Assembly: GCA_947445035.1 (NCBI GenBank)
Contig: CANFCK010000012.1
Span: 60,806 to 124,805 of the forward strand
DNA: 64,000 bases
Origin: Deltaproteobacteria bacterium
GTDB taxonomy: Bacteria > Myxococcota_A > UBA796 > SXON01
Reading direction: 5' to 3'
Below the pieces are notes generated by a model, which did not search any database, was not told the origin of the DNA, and saw only the letters and a list, made by a program, of their open reading frames with translations. A program made the translations under genes and the position numbers. Every line of letters starts with the position of its first letter. Position 1 is the stretch's first letter. Shown here piece after piece: positions 27,358-35,819 of this stretch.

Positions 27358-27413
27358 CCCGCCGCATCTCTCGATGCGACGGGCCCGCGGCGGCAGAGCT
27401 GCCCGAGGGCAGC
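27358..27413. terminator. Two hairpins between convergent genes
   Basis: First hairpin: CCCG-c-CGCATC (27358-27368) pairs with GATGCG-a-CGGG (27373-27383) around TCTC. Second: GCTGCC (27398-27403) pairs with GGCAGC (27408-27413). There is no U-tract. The position between two converging stops makes a bidirectional terminator plausible. Confidence 0.45.
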
Positions 27414-27422
27414 CCGACGCGA

Positions 27423-27740
27423 CTACATCGCCGCGTAGTCGGTGACGGAGGTGGTGCTGTCTTCGCTGACGGCCGTGAAGGCGTCGGGGTCCGTGCAGTC
27501 CGCACCGTCGTAGGCGGCAGTGAGGCACTCGAAGTAGGTAGCGGCGTTGGTGGCCGCCTCGCCGGTGATGCCGGCATACGAGTCGCAGAACGTGTCGGCG
27601 ACAGCGGTACCACCCGCATCTTCGAGGCAGGTGTTGGCGGATGCGATGTAGTCCGCGCAGGCGGTCTCGAGATCGGGGCCGCAGGCAGAGCCGAGGCGCC
27701 ACCTGGGGTGAGCCTTGACAACGGTGCCTTCGGCGCACAA
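27423..27740 (-). pseudogene. Remnant of a Cys-rich secreted protein (5' end lost)
   Basis: The 105-codon frame from TTG 27740 has regularly spaced cysteines (SACGPD, ACADY, NTCLED, TFCDSY, FECLT, DCTD), as in secreted myxobacterial proteins, but no signal peptide. The first 20 codons look unrelated to the rest. It abuts, in the same orientation, a truncated ATPase fragment, so a deletion probably fused two gene ends. It could still be a small expressed protein. Confidence 0.4.
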
Positions 27741-27771
27741 ATCGCCGCGATCTACGCGGTTGCCGCCGCCA

Positions 27772-27966
27772 TCAGCTCTCCCAACTGTCTCCAGCCGTAG
27801 ACCGGGGGTCGGTGCGGTCGGGGTCCTCCAACGTTGCGTAGGGCCAATCGGGCAGTACGGTGCGCGTGAGCGTCGTCTTCCCTGACTGACGCGGGCCGGC
27901 CACCACCACGACGGGGTAATAGCTGAGCAGCCGCCGGAAGCTCTCTGCCGCAGAACGCCCGATCAT
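27772..27966 (-). pseudogene. Truncated AAA ATPase (AAA_14/DUF4143 type)
   Basis: Only about 64 codons remain. The start reads IGRSAAESFRRLLSYYPVVV, then AGPRQSGKTT (Walker A), then WPYATLEDPDRTDPR, the opening of DUF4143-type ATP-binding proteins that are normally about 380-400 residues. The frame then stops. A well-formed promoter (27973-28000) precedes it, so the fragment may still be transcribed. Confidence 0.7.
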
Positions 27967-27972
27967 GGGCAA

Positions 27973-28000
27973 ACAGTAGCCGTCTCGCGCAAACTGTCAA
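27973..28000 (-). promoter_or_regulatory. Promoter of the truncated ATPase
   Basis: On the minus strand TTGACA (28000-27995) and TACTGT (27978-27973) are separated by 16 bases. The ATG at 27966 follows the -10 by six bases with no RBS, indicating a leaderless start. Confidence 0.6.
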
Positions 28001-28029
28001 TCCGATTCTCAATCTGCACGAGCCCACCG

Positions 28030-29028
28030 CTACGGCACCAGCACCACCTTTCCGATGTTCTCACGCCGATGGAGGATGCGATGCGCCTCGGCGGCCTCCG
28101 CGAAGGGGACGGCAGCGTGGACGTGCGGCTTGATGCCGCCTGCGGCCCACCACGTCAACAGCGTCGCGAGCCACGCAGTCACCCGGTCGCCTTCGTCCCA
28201 GAGATGGCCCATGTTCACGCCCAGCACGCCCTGGTTGTTGTTGATGAGCGCCACCGGCGTGGTGCGCAACCAGGGAATGGCCATGGCCGCCTGCAGCTGC
28301 GCCCACTTCGAGGGTCGGTCGCCGGACGAGCCCGAGCTGAGCCCGAAACAAACGAGCCGGCCACCCGCGCGCAAGTGATCGAGGCCGCGCCCCCAACTGG
28401 CGCCGCCGATGGCGTCGAGAATGAGGTCCACCTTCTGGTCCGGCCACTGGTCGGAGCGCGAGTCCAAAACATGCTGCACACCGCGATCCTGAATGAACGC
28501 GTGCTTGCCTGGGCTGGACGAGCCCCACATCTCGGCGCCCGCGGCGCGGCACAGATCGATCGACGCGAGCCCGACCCCGCCGGCCGCGCTGTGAATCAAG
28601 ACCCGATCGCCCGCCTCGACACGCCCCATCACCCGCAACATCATCCACGCCGTAAGGTAATTGACTGGGATGGCGGCGCCGATCTCGGCTGACATCCCCG
28701 CTGGCCGCGGCACGACCGCCCCTGCGGGTGCGCAGACCGCCGACGAGTAGCCGCCGAACCGCGTCATCGCGAGCACATCCTGCCCGATGCGGCGCTGATC
28801 GACCCCCTCCCCCACCGCGTCGATCACCCCCGCGACCTCGTACCCGACGACCATGGGGAAGGGTGGCGCGTCGGGATAGTTGCCGAGGCGTGTCGCGACA
28901 TCGGCGAAGTTGACACCGGCCGCTTGCACCTGAACCCGCACCTGGCCCGCCGCCGGAATCGGGTCCGGCGCCTCGCGCAGTTCCATCACTTCCGGAGGGC
29001 CTGTTCTCGGAAACCAGACTTGTCGCAT
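28030..29028 (-). CDS. Zinc-independent quinone oxidoreductase-like (MDR family)
   Basis: 332 residues. N-terminal GroES-like domain with GVNFADVATRLGNYP, then Rossmann motif AAGGVGLASIDLCRAAGA, and the C-terminal HRRENIGKVVL ending typical of NADPH:quinone oxidoreductase/VAT-1-like medium-chain reductases. The catalytic zinc ligands of alcohol dehydrogenases are missing. ATG 29028 is the family start; the longer frame overlaps the vWA gene. It begins two bases after the vWA lipoprotein stop, so the two share a transcript, with no obvious functional link. Confidence 0.88.
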   Translation of the reverse strand: MRQVWFPRTGPPEVMELREAPDPIPAAGQVRVQVQAAGVNFADVATRLGNYPDAPPFPMVVGYEVAGVIDAVGEGVDQRRIGQDVLAMTRFGGYSSAVCAPAGAVVPRPAGMSAEIGAAIPVNYLTAWMMLRVMGRVEAGDRVLIHSAAGGVGLASIDLCRAAGAEMWGSSSPGKHAFIQDRGVQHVLDSRSDQWPDQKVDLILDAIGGASWGRGLDHLRAGGRLVCFGLSSGSSGDRPSKWAQLQAAMAIPWLRTTPVALINNNQGVLGVNMGHLWDEGDRVTAWLATLLTWWAAGGIKPHVHAAVPFAEAAEAHRILHRRENIGKVVLVP

Positions 29029-29030
29029 GC

Positions 29031-29963
29031 TTACTGCGTAATCCCGGTGTCCGGGAGCGCGCCGCCGGTCCAATCGAAGTAGGCGGCCTGGATCTTCGCG
29101 CCCGGCCGCGGGATCGCCCACCCATCGAACACGATCGAGTTGTCGACGCCGTAGTAGCGCCATCCGTCCGTGTCGCGACGGGGGATCACCACGTCATCCA
29201 CCTGCACTTCGAGGGTGTTCAAAAGCGGCAACTCGGACAGCGCGAACTTCGCGTTGAGGCCGATGACGTAGTTGGCGAGGCGCTGCAAAACCGCGTCCAT
29301 CTCGACAGTGCAGATGCTCTCACGCACGCCGCCCGACAGCTCACGCGCTTCCTGGTAACGAAGCCCCGCATCCGCCGCGGCGACCGCGCTGGCGCACCCC
29401 GCTGGCGCATCGCCGACGACGACGTTGACGGCGACGTCGTAGCCCGAGTGGGTGCCCTCCAGCTCCGACAGGAACTCGTCGACCTCCATCGAGCCGCGAT
29501 CGTCCTCGTCGCTGTAGATGACCACCTGAAGGTCCGCGCCACCGCGACCGAAGTCGCTGTTGTCCGGATCGGCGCCGGCGATGGCGGCGGCGAAGCCCTC
29601 CTCGTCGCGCGCCCCGGCAATCCCGGCCCCCAAGACGGTGTCCACGAAGGTCTCCGTCAGCCGCTCCGACCCCTCATCGAGAATCGGCCCCAGCAGCTTG
29701 CCGGCGTCCGCCGGATCGGTGCTCACCAGTGCCAACCGGAACTCGAGGTCGGCGCCCGCGAGCGTGCCGGTGAACGACCCGGCGTGATCGGCTAGGGAGT
29801 CGTGCTCCTCGCTCATGCTCCCCGAGTTGTCGAGCACCCACAGAATGTCGACGTCAGCGTCGCGATCAGGTTGGGTCCAGACATCGAGTTGCGAAGAGCG
29901 CGTGACAGCGTAGTCCACGCATGCGACCATGGCGCCGGCGAGCAGGGGTAGGAGGGTGCGCAT
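29031..29963 (-). CDS. von Willebrand factor A domain lipoprotein
   Basis: 310 residues. Signal peptide with lipobox AMVAC (C15). The vWA domain starts near residue 37 with the MIDAS motif D45-N-S47-G-S49, preceded by DVDILWV. The fold continues to about residue 230, followed by a C-terminal domain with HYR-like strands (FDGWAIPRPGAKIQAAYFDW). vWA lipoproteins bind ligands through a divalent cation. The promoter element TGGTATCGT sits just upstream. The start overlaps the divergent propeller gene if that gene uses GTG 29956. Confidence 0.85.
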   Translation of the reverse strand: MRTLLPLLAGAMVACVDYAVTRSSQLDVWTQPDRDADVDILWVLDNSGSMSEEHDSLADHAGSFTGTLAGADLEFRLALVSTDPADAGKLLGPILDEGSERLTETFVDTVLGAGIAGARDEEGFAAAIAGADPDNSDFGRGGADLQVVIYSDEDDRGSMEVDEFLSELEGTHSGYDVAVNVVVGDAPAGCASAVAAADAGLRYQEARELSGGVRESICTVEMDAVLQRLANYVIGLNAKFALSELPLLNTLEVQVDDVVIPRRDTDGWRYYGVDNSIVFDGWAIPRPGAKIQAAYFDWTGGALPDTGITQ

Positions 29964-31632
29964 CCGAGGTCCACGATACCACGTCGGCGTGATGCTCCTC
30001 GTCGGGTGCACCCCAGGACTCGGCAGCGGCACACTTCTGGGCGGTGACGTCGCTTCGTTGCGGGTGGAGCCCAGCGAGGTGGAGCTCGACACCCGCTCCG
30101 GCCAGCCCGTAGAGCAGGCCTTCACCGCGATCGCGACCTTCAGCGACGGCACCGAAGACGAGCTGCCGCTGGTCAGTTGGGAGCTCTCCAACGCCAGCGC
30201 CGGCACCGTCGACTCGCGCGGGAACTTCAAGTCGGTGGACACCAACGGCGGCGAAGCCACGGTGACCGCCACCTTCCTGGAACACACGGCCGAAGCGAGC
30301 ATCAGCCTGACGCACAGCGCCGAATACATCGAGGAGGGCGCAGATGCGGCCGGAGCGGCGGCGCTCGGCAAGGTCGACGACGGCGAGGGCGGGCTCACCA
30401 TCACCTACCCGTTCGACGACACCACGGTGCCGCGCAATCTCGAGGGCCTTGAGGTCGAGTGGACCGGCAGCCAGACGACCGATCTGATCCGCATCCACTT
30501 CGCATCGGCCTTGGAGAGCGTCGACGTCTACACGACCGGCAGCAAAGCCTGGGAGGTTCCGGTCGAGGTGTGGGAGGCGGTGAGCGCCACCAACCGGCGC
30601 GGCAGCCTGTCGCTGCAGATCTACGCCGCCAGTTGGGACGGGAACGAGCTGGGCCCGGTCAAGTCCAGCGAGCCGATCGACGTGACCGTGAATCGCTTCG
30701 ACACCGCCGGGAGCGTGCTGTACTGGTCGGCGTCCGACACCGCGATCATGCGCATCATCGCCGGCGGCGGCACCGCGGCCCGCTTCTATCCGAAGACCCC
30801 AACCGGTCAGTGCTACGGCTGCCACGAGGTCGCCGAGGGCGAGCAGTGGATGGTGGTGACGCGCGACGGTGTGGGCGGTACCTACCAGGTGATCGATGTG
30901 GCCGACCCCGCCGCGCCGGCGGTGCGCAACGACACCGACGACCGCCAGCGCATGACCTTCCACGCGCTGTCGCCCGATGGCAAGTGGATGCTTGGCGTGC
31001 TCAACGGGGACCTGGTGCTCTACGACCTTGCCACCAACCGCTTCGTCTCGACCGTCACACCCGACAGCGGCTACTACACCCACCCGGGCTGGTCTCCCGA
31101 CGGCGAGCGTGTGGTCGCGACGCGCGCCACAGGCTCCGTGCTCAGCGACATGTCGGTCAACGGGTCCGAGGTGGTCACGATGTACTTCGACGGGTCCAAG
31201 CTCTTGGACAAGGAGACGCTGATCCCCGCCACCCCGGGGACCTGCTACTACTACCCTTCGTTTTCGCCAGATGGCGACTGGATCGTCTACAACAAGTCCA
31301 CTGGCGACACCTACGCCGACGACGACGCCGAGGTTTGGCTGATCTCGGCCAGCGGTGGCGACCCCATCCGGCTGGACGCGGCCAACAGCGAGGGCCGTTT
31401 GCGGAACAGCCTCGCCCGATGGGCGCCTCTGCCCGACGACGACGTCTTGTGGCTGGCCTTCAGCTCCAAACGTGACCGCGGCTCCCACCCCGCCCGCTTT
31501 TCCCAGATCTGGATCACCGCCATCCAGCCCGACCTCGCAAGCAGCGGGCAGGACGCGTCGAGCGCGCCCTACTGGCTGCCCGGCCAGAACGAAAATTCGG
31601 ACAACCACCTGCCGGTCTGGTGGTCGCAGTGA
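29956..31632 (+). CDS. Beta-propeller lipoprotein with one CxxCH heme motif
   Basis: 558 residues from GTG 29956, which gives a plausible lipoprotein signal (RIRGPRYHVGVMLLVGC). ATG 29992 would leave only five residues before the lipidated Cys. A Big2-like Ig domain (about 30-120) is followed by an Ig-like strand region. Then comes C286-Y-G-C289-H290, a single c-type heme attachment motif, and a TolB/WD40-like propeller with SPDGKWML, SPDGERVV and SPDGDWIV blades. A heme-bearing surface propeller suggests redox or metal interaction outside the inner membrane. It overlaps the next lipoprotein gene (GTGA). Confidence 0.78.
   Translation: MRIRGPRYHVGVMLLVGCTPGLGSGTLLGGDVASLRVEPSEVELDTRSGQPVEQAFTAIATFSDGTEDELPLVSWELSNASAGTVDSRGNFKSVDTNGGEATVTATFLEHTAEASISLTHSAEYIEEGADAAGAAALGKVDDGEGGLTITYPFDDTTVPRNLEGLEVEWTGSQTTDLIRIHFASALESVDVYTTGSKAWEVPVEVWEAVSATNRRGSLSLQIYAASWDGNELGPVKSSEPIDVTVNRFDTAGSVLYWSASDTAIMRIIAGGGTAARFYPKTPTGQCYGCHEVAEGEQWMVVTRDGVGGTYQVIDVADPAAPAVRNDTDDRQRMTFHALSPDGKWMLGVLNGDLVLYDLATNRFVSTVTPDSGYYTHPGWSPDGERVVATRATGSVLSDMSVNGSEVVTMYFDGSKLLDKETLIPATPGTCYYYPSFSPDGDWIVYNKSTGDTYADDDAEVWLISASGGDPIRLDAANSEGRLRNSLARWAPLPDDDVLWLAFSSKRDRGSHPARFSQIWITAIQPDLASSGQDASSAPYWLPGQNENSDNHLPVWWSQ
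29973..29981 (-). promoter_or_regulatory. Extended -10 of the vWA gene
   Basis: The minus-strand TGGTATCGT gives TG plus TATCGT nine bases before ATG 29963, so the transcript would begin at or next to the start codon. The same TATCGT hexamer occurs before the thioredoxin-like lipoprotein gene at 40.99 kb. Confidence 0.45.
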
Positions 31633-32180
31633 GGCTCTCCCCGGCGCTCGTGCTCCTGGCGGGTTGCGACGACGCAGCGGCCGCGGCGGGTGGTGGCACG
31701 TTCGTGGTCGCCGACTACTTTGCCGACGCTGACGTATGGACCTGGCGTGACGACGGCGACACCGGCGATGTCGTCGACGCGGAGGTCCTCCGCGGCGAGA
31801 TGGACGAAGATGGCACCCTCGAAGTGCGCCGCGGCCCTCGGTTTTCCGACGGCGAGCCCGTCGGCGAGTTGCGCTGGGACCTGACCGCGACCGACCTGGT
31901 GCTCGACCGCTGGGAATGGGGCGACGCGGGCGACAAAGAGGCGACCATCTTCGCCCGGGATGGCGCGCTGACCGGCGACACCGTCTCCAACCTCGATGGC
32001 GCCTGCGTTGCGGAGGCGGTGGATGTGTTGCAGACCAGCTACGGCACCTTTGACCACGCGCTCTTGTCCACCTGTGATGGTACCGCGGCGCCATCTGGGA
32101 AATGGTGGTTTGCCAAAGGCTTTGGCGTGGTCAGGGTTGAGACGGAAACCATCCTGCTGGATTTTGTGGCGCCTAGGTAG
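31629..32180 (+). CDS. Small lipoprotein of unknown function
   Basis: 183 residues from GTG 31629 overlapping the upstream stop. Signal peptide ending LVLLAGC (C13). The mature protein is acidic, beta-rich and has a Cys pair in GACVAEA and STCDGT. No known domain was recognised. It is translated together with the heme-motif propeller protein, so the two may work together. A decayed copy of its 3' end lies 120 bases downstream. Confidence 0.75.
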   Translation: MRLSPALVLLAGCDDAAAAAGGGTFVVADYFADADVWTWRDDGDTGDVVDAEVLRGEMDEDGTLEVRRGPRFSDGEPVGELRWDLTATDLVLDRWEWGDAGDKEATIFARDGALTGDTVSNLDGACVAEAVDVLQTSYGTFDHALLSTCDGTAAPSGKWWFAKGFGVVRVETETILLDFVAPR

Positions 32181-32185
32181 GCTGC

Positions 32186-32240
32186 GTCCACCTGCGAGGG
32201 CACCGCCGCGCCATCCGGGAAATGATTCTTCGCCAACGCC
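32186..32240 (+). repeat. Decayed second copy of the preceding gene's 3' end
   Basis: Positions 32186-32240 match 32066-32120 with scattered substitutions (shared GTCCACCTG...GCGCCATC.GGGAAATG). The copy falls after the stop codon and is not in a maintained frame, so it is the relic of a partial tandem duplication with a 120-bp offset. Confidence 0.8.
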
Positions 32241-32262
32241 CCGCACGAAGGAATGCGGCGAC

Positions 32263-32291
32263 TCGAGGATCGTCGCTGGCGGTCGTATGAT
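32263..32291 (+). promoter_or_regulatory. Promoter of the TetR-family gene
   Basis: TCGAGG (32263-32268), a 17-base spacer and TATGAT (32286-32291), followed by AGGA (32306-32309) ahead of ATG 32313. No inverted-repeat operator is obvious. Confidence 0.5.
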
Positions 32292-32312
32292 AGCGATGCT
32301 AACATAGGACAA

Positions 32313-33002
32313 ATGGAACGCACCCCAACCCTCACGCCAACCCCTCCAGCCGCCCCGGGCTGGAGGCGCAAGTCGCGCGACCGGTACCGCCACGGTGACC
32401 TGCGCCCCTCCGCGCTCGCCCGCGGGCGCCAGATCGTCACCCTCCATGGGCCTGCAGCCCTGACCCTCCGCGGCCTGGCGCGGGACCTCGGCGTCACGGC
32501 CACCTCTCTGGTCCGGCTGTTCGGGAACCTCGTCGGCATGCGCGCCGCCGTTGCGGAGTCGGCACTCGATTCATTGAAGGAATCGGCGGGGATGGCGCCC
32601 GGGGGCCGGACCCCCATCGCAGACACCGCCGGCCGGTGGGTCGCATACGCCGCCGCCCACCCCAACCTGTACCGCCTCGTTTCCGGCGAGGGTTGGCACC
32701 TCCCTGGCTTGGGCCGCCAGGGAATCCACGGCCTGATCACGGTCGCCTCGCCGCGCCGCGCGCTGGAGACCGCCATCCGCACACGCACCCGCCGCCTCGG
32801 GCGCCGGGAGGGCGACCCCGAGCTGACCTGCTATCTGGCCCCCGCGATCCACGGTCTCGCTCTCGCCCGGATCGACGGTCTCGGCAGCGCCTCCGTGGAA
32901 AAGGCGCTCGCGTGCGCACTTCGCGCCACTATGCTCCCCCCTCCCACCGCCCCAAAGCGGCCGCCCAGGCCGCGTCCCAGTCGGGGAAAACCAGCGGCAT
33001 GA
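32313..33002 (+). CDS. TetR/AcrR-family regulator
   Basis: 229 residues. After a Pro-rich start, the DNA-binding region is RYRHGDLRPSALARGRQIVT followed by a helix-turn-helix (TLRGLARDLGVTATSLVRLF), as in TetR repressors. The ligand domain contains RWVAYAAAHPNLYRLVSGEG, similar to the WHG-type C-terminal domain. The 3' end overlaps the convergent pseudogene by 74 bases. The target gene is not evident; no efflux gene adjoins it. Confidence 0.85.
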   Translation: MERTPTLTPTPPAAPGWRRKSRDRYRHGDLRPSALARGRQIVTLHGPAALTLRGLARDLGVTATSLVRLFGNLVGMRAAVAESALDSLKESAGMAPGGRTPIADTAGRWVAYAAAHPNLYRLVSGEGWHLPGLGRQGIHGLITVASPRRALETAIRTRTRRLGRREGDPELTCYLAPAIHGLALARIDGLGSASVEKALACALRATMLPPPTAPKRPPRPRPSRGKPAA

Positions 33003-33552
33003 GCCCAGTCGGGCCGCGCACGAGGTGCGGAGAGCCCGCCAGCGCCGAGGCGGTGCTGAGCAACACCGCGGGCGGTCGCAGCTCCCCCGGCACCCGGGCC
33101 AGGTTCCGCGCGCGGGCGTGAAGCGCCCACCAGATGTCGATCTTCGGACCAGGGCCCGTTCCGCGGCACGGCGATCCGGTCGGCGTCCCAGCGCTTCTCC
33201 GCCATCTTGGCGCGCCTTCGCGCCGGCTCAAGCGGCCCCAGACCCATCGCATACGCGTGGAGGCCCAGCTGTAGCGAGTCGGGGTCCACCACATGGCCGT
33301 GCGGGTACCAGACGCGGGTCCTCCCCGGCGAGTGCAACGTCAGCCGCCGCTGGTGGCGCCCCCCCTCGGGTGGCGTCGGCGGACCGGAGCCGCGCGCGAG
33401 GTCCAGGGTCGCGTCGAAGTTCAGGCACACGACGTCGGCAAAGTCGGCGCCGGCGGCGCGGACGCGAGGAGCCCATCCCAGTCGCAGAAAATCCGCCAGC
33501 CGTCGGCGAACCGTGCACCAAACGCGACAGAGAGGGCCTCTTCGGGGGTCAT
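32929..33552 (-). pseudogene. Frameshifted conserved protein downstream of hrpB
   Basis: Three reading-frame segments join into one plausible protein. The first begins with MTPEEALSVAFGARFADGWR at 33552. The second carries FADVVCLNFDATLDLARG and VWYPHGHVVDPDSLQLGL. The third carries DIWWALHARARNLARVPGEL and ends at 32929. Frameshifts lie near 33440-33460 and near 33140. The HGHVVDPDS/LNFDATLD pattern loosely recalls SIR2-like folds (low confidence). The ATG overlaps the hrpB stop. Two frameshifts mean either a dead gene or assembly errors in a GC-rich stretch. Confidence 0.65.
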
Positions 33553-35816
33553 GCTCGCGGCGTCGCCACCCGCGGATCCTCGGGCCATGCGTGACGCGGA
33601 TACCGACGCATCAGCTCCTTGCGGAGGGCCGGGTAGTGGCGCTGCCAGAAGCCGGCCAGGTCGCGGGTGACCTGCACCGGCCGATGGTTCGGCGCCAGCA
33701 GGTGGAGCACCAGCGCGGTGCCGTCAGCGATCCGCGGGCCGTCGGCGAGCCCGAAGAAGTCCTGCATCCGGGCTTCCACGTAGGGCTCGTCGCCGTCGTA
33801 GCTCACGGTCGCCCTCGGCTTCCCGGGTAGCCGCACCGTCTCGGGGGCCAGCCGGTCAACCAGCGAAGCGTCCGGCAGCGCGCCGAGCACCGCCGCTGCG
33901 AGCGAGACGGTGCCGAGGTCATCGAAGGATCGCCGCCCCTCGCAGAGCGCGCGCGCAGCGAGCTCCAGGTCCAGCTCCGGCAGCACCACGCCCCGGCGCC
34001 GCAAGAACGCGACCCGCTGCAAAAGGGCCAACCCCCGCTCCCAGTCCGGCACCAGCTTGTGCAGCGTCGGTCGCGCGTGTTCGAACAACATCATCGCGAC
34101 CGCATCGCGGTCGCCCGCGCCTACCGAAGCGTCCAGCACCAGCTCTCCGAAGCACAGCTCCTCCCTCGCTTCGACCCGCGTCCCCGCCCACCGCAGCGTC
34201 TCGCGAACGACCGCACGGTCGACCAGCCAATCGTCGTCCACCGGCGTGAGCGTCCGCGCCCGAACCCGGGTGCCCACCCGATCGACCTCGGTGACGACGA
34301 CGTAGCCGTCGCGCCCCACCTCGACCTCGGCGGCACCGCCGTCCGCGAAGCGCACGCGACCGCCCTCGCGGCGCGCCACTCGATCCGGGAAGCCGGCCAA
34401 GCACGCCCGTCGCAACGCCTCCTCCGCTTCCTTCACCCGAGGTCCGCCGCCGCCGACCAACCCTTCCAATCGACGCGCCTCGTGCGCGTCCCCTTCCCCA
34501 TCGAGGGCACGGTCCACGAGGTCCCCGCCAAGTTTCCGCCCAAACAACGTCACGAGTCTCGCGCCTTCCCGCGCAACGCCCAGCGCCGCTGATTCGATGA
34601 GCACCCGCGCCAGCCGCGGCGGCAACGGCAGGCTCGCCATCGTGTCCCCGATCGGGGTGCGACGGCCCTCGGACAGCGCGCCCATCCGCTCCAAGAGCAC
34701 CATCGCCGCCTTCCACGCTCCTGCGGACGGCGCCTCGAACCACTCCAACTCGCGCCCGCCGAGGGCCAAAACCGTCGCCGCGAGGTCGATGCGCTTGACC
34801 TCCGCCGGGGTCTGCGCCGGGCGCAGGTCGAAGTCGGCGCGGCTGTACATCCGGAGGCAGGTGCCCGGACCAAGCCGACCGGCACGACCGGCGCGCTGAA
34901 TGGCGGAGTCTCGGGCGATGGGCACCAGATCGAGGGTCGGCAGCCCCGACCAGGCGTCGTAGGCGGGACGCCGGACGAGGCCACAATCGACGACGGCGCT
35001 GATTCCTTCCACGGTCACGCTGGTCTCCGCCACGTTGGTCGCGAGCACCACGCGGCGAGGACCCCATGCGGGCCGCGCGCCCAGGCGCAACGCTCGGTCC
35101 TGCGCGGCAGCGTCCAACTCGCCGTGCAGCGGGAGCACCTCGAAATCGGTCAGCAACGCCGCCGTGCGCTCGATCTCGCCGATACCAGGGAGGAACGCGA
35201 GCACGTCGCCGGTCACCGCGCGCACGGCCGCGGCAACACGCAGCTCCAGTGGGCGCTCGTCTTTCCGATCGAGGTAGCGCACATCGACGAGGTGGAGCGT
35301 GCCTTCGGCGCGGACGCGCGGGCAGTCGAGGAAGCGCGCGATGGCCTCGCCGTCGAGGGTTGCAGACATCACGACGAGGCGTAACGACGGTCGGGTCCGG
35401 CGCAGCATGCGGCACCACGCCAAGGCCACGTCGGTGTGGATGCTTCGCTCGTGGAACTCGTCGAGCACCACCGCGCCGATGCCCTCGAAGTCGTCGAGGC
35501 GGCGGGTCAGGAGCGCCTCGGTCACGTACAGCACGCGCGTGCGCGGGCTCTCGCGCCGATCCATGCGCATCGCGTAGCCGACGGTGTCCCCGACCGACTC
35601 GCCCAGCTCGGAGGCCACCCGCTGGGCCGCCGCGCGCGCCGCCACGCGCCTGGGTTCGAGGACCCAGACCTGCCCCTCGACGTCGCGACTCAGCGCGATG
35701 GGGACGCGGGTCGTCTTGCCCGAGCCCGGAGGCGCTTCGAGCACGACGGCGCCGCGCTCGCGGAGCATGGTGAGCACCTCGGGGAGCACCGCGTCGATCG
35801 GAAGGGCGAGCGCCAT
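33549..35816 (-). CDS. hrpB: ATP-dependent RNA helicase HrpB
   Basis: 755 residues. Walker A APPGSGKTT (28-36), DEFH box in VVLDEFHERS, SATLDG, and the helicase C-terminal motif QRAGRAGRLGPGTCLRMYSR, followed by the HA2-like and HrpB-specific C-terminal region (LAGFWQRHYPALRKELMRRY near the end). HrpB is a DEAH-family helicase of unclear substrate. It starts three bases after the stop of the upstream GGDEF-EAL gene and overlaps the frameshifted gene downstream. Confidence 0.95.
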   Translation of the reverse strand: MALALPIDAVLPEVLTMLRERGAVVLEAPPGSGKTTRVPIALSRDVEGQVWVLEPRRVAARAAAQRVASELGESVGDTVGYAMRMDRRESPRTRVLYVTEALLTRRLDDFEGIGAVVLDEFHERSIHTDVALAWCRMLRRTRPSLRLVVMSATLDGEAIARFLDCPRVRAEGTLHLVDVRYLDRKDERPLELRVAAAVRAVTGDVLAFLPGIGEIERTAALLTDFEVLPLHGELDAAAQDRALRLGARPAWGPRRVVLATNVAETSVTVEGISAVVDCGLVRRPAYDAWSGLPTLDLVPIARDSAIQRAGRAGRLGPGTCLRMYSRADFDLRPAQTPAEVKRIDLAATVLALGGRELEWFEAPSAGAWKAAMVLLERMGALSEGRRTPIGDTMASLPLPPRLARVLIESAALGVAREGARLVTLFGRKLGGDLVDRALDGEGDAHEARRLEGLVGGGGPRVKEAEEALRRACLAGFPDRVARREGGRVRFADGGAAEVEVGRDGYVVVTEVDRVGTRVRARTLTPVDDDWLVDRAVVRETLRWAGTRVEAREELCFGELVLDASVGAGDRDAVAMMLFEHARPTLHKLVPDWERGLALLQRVAFLRRRGVVLPELDLELAARALCEGRRSFDDLGTVSLAAAVLGALPDASLVDRLAPETVRLPGKPRATVSYDGDEPYVEARMQDFFGLADGPRIADGTALVLHLLAPNHRPVQVTRDLAGFWQRHYPALRKELMRRYPRHAWPEDPRVATPRA

Positions 35817-35819
35817 GTC

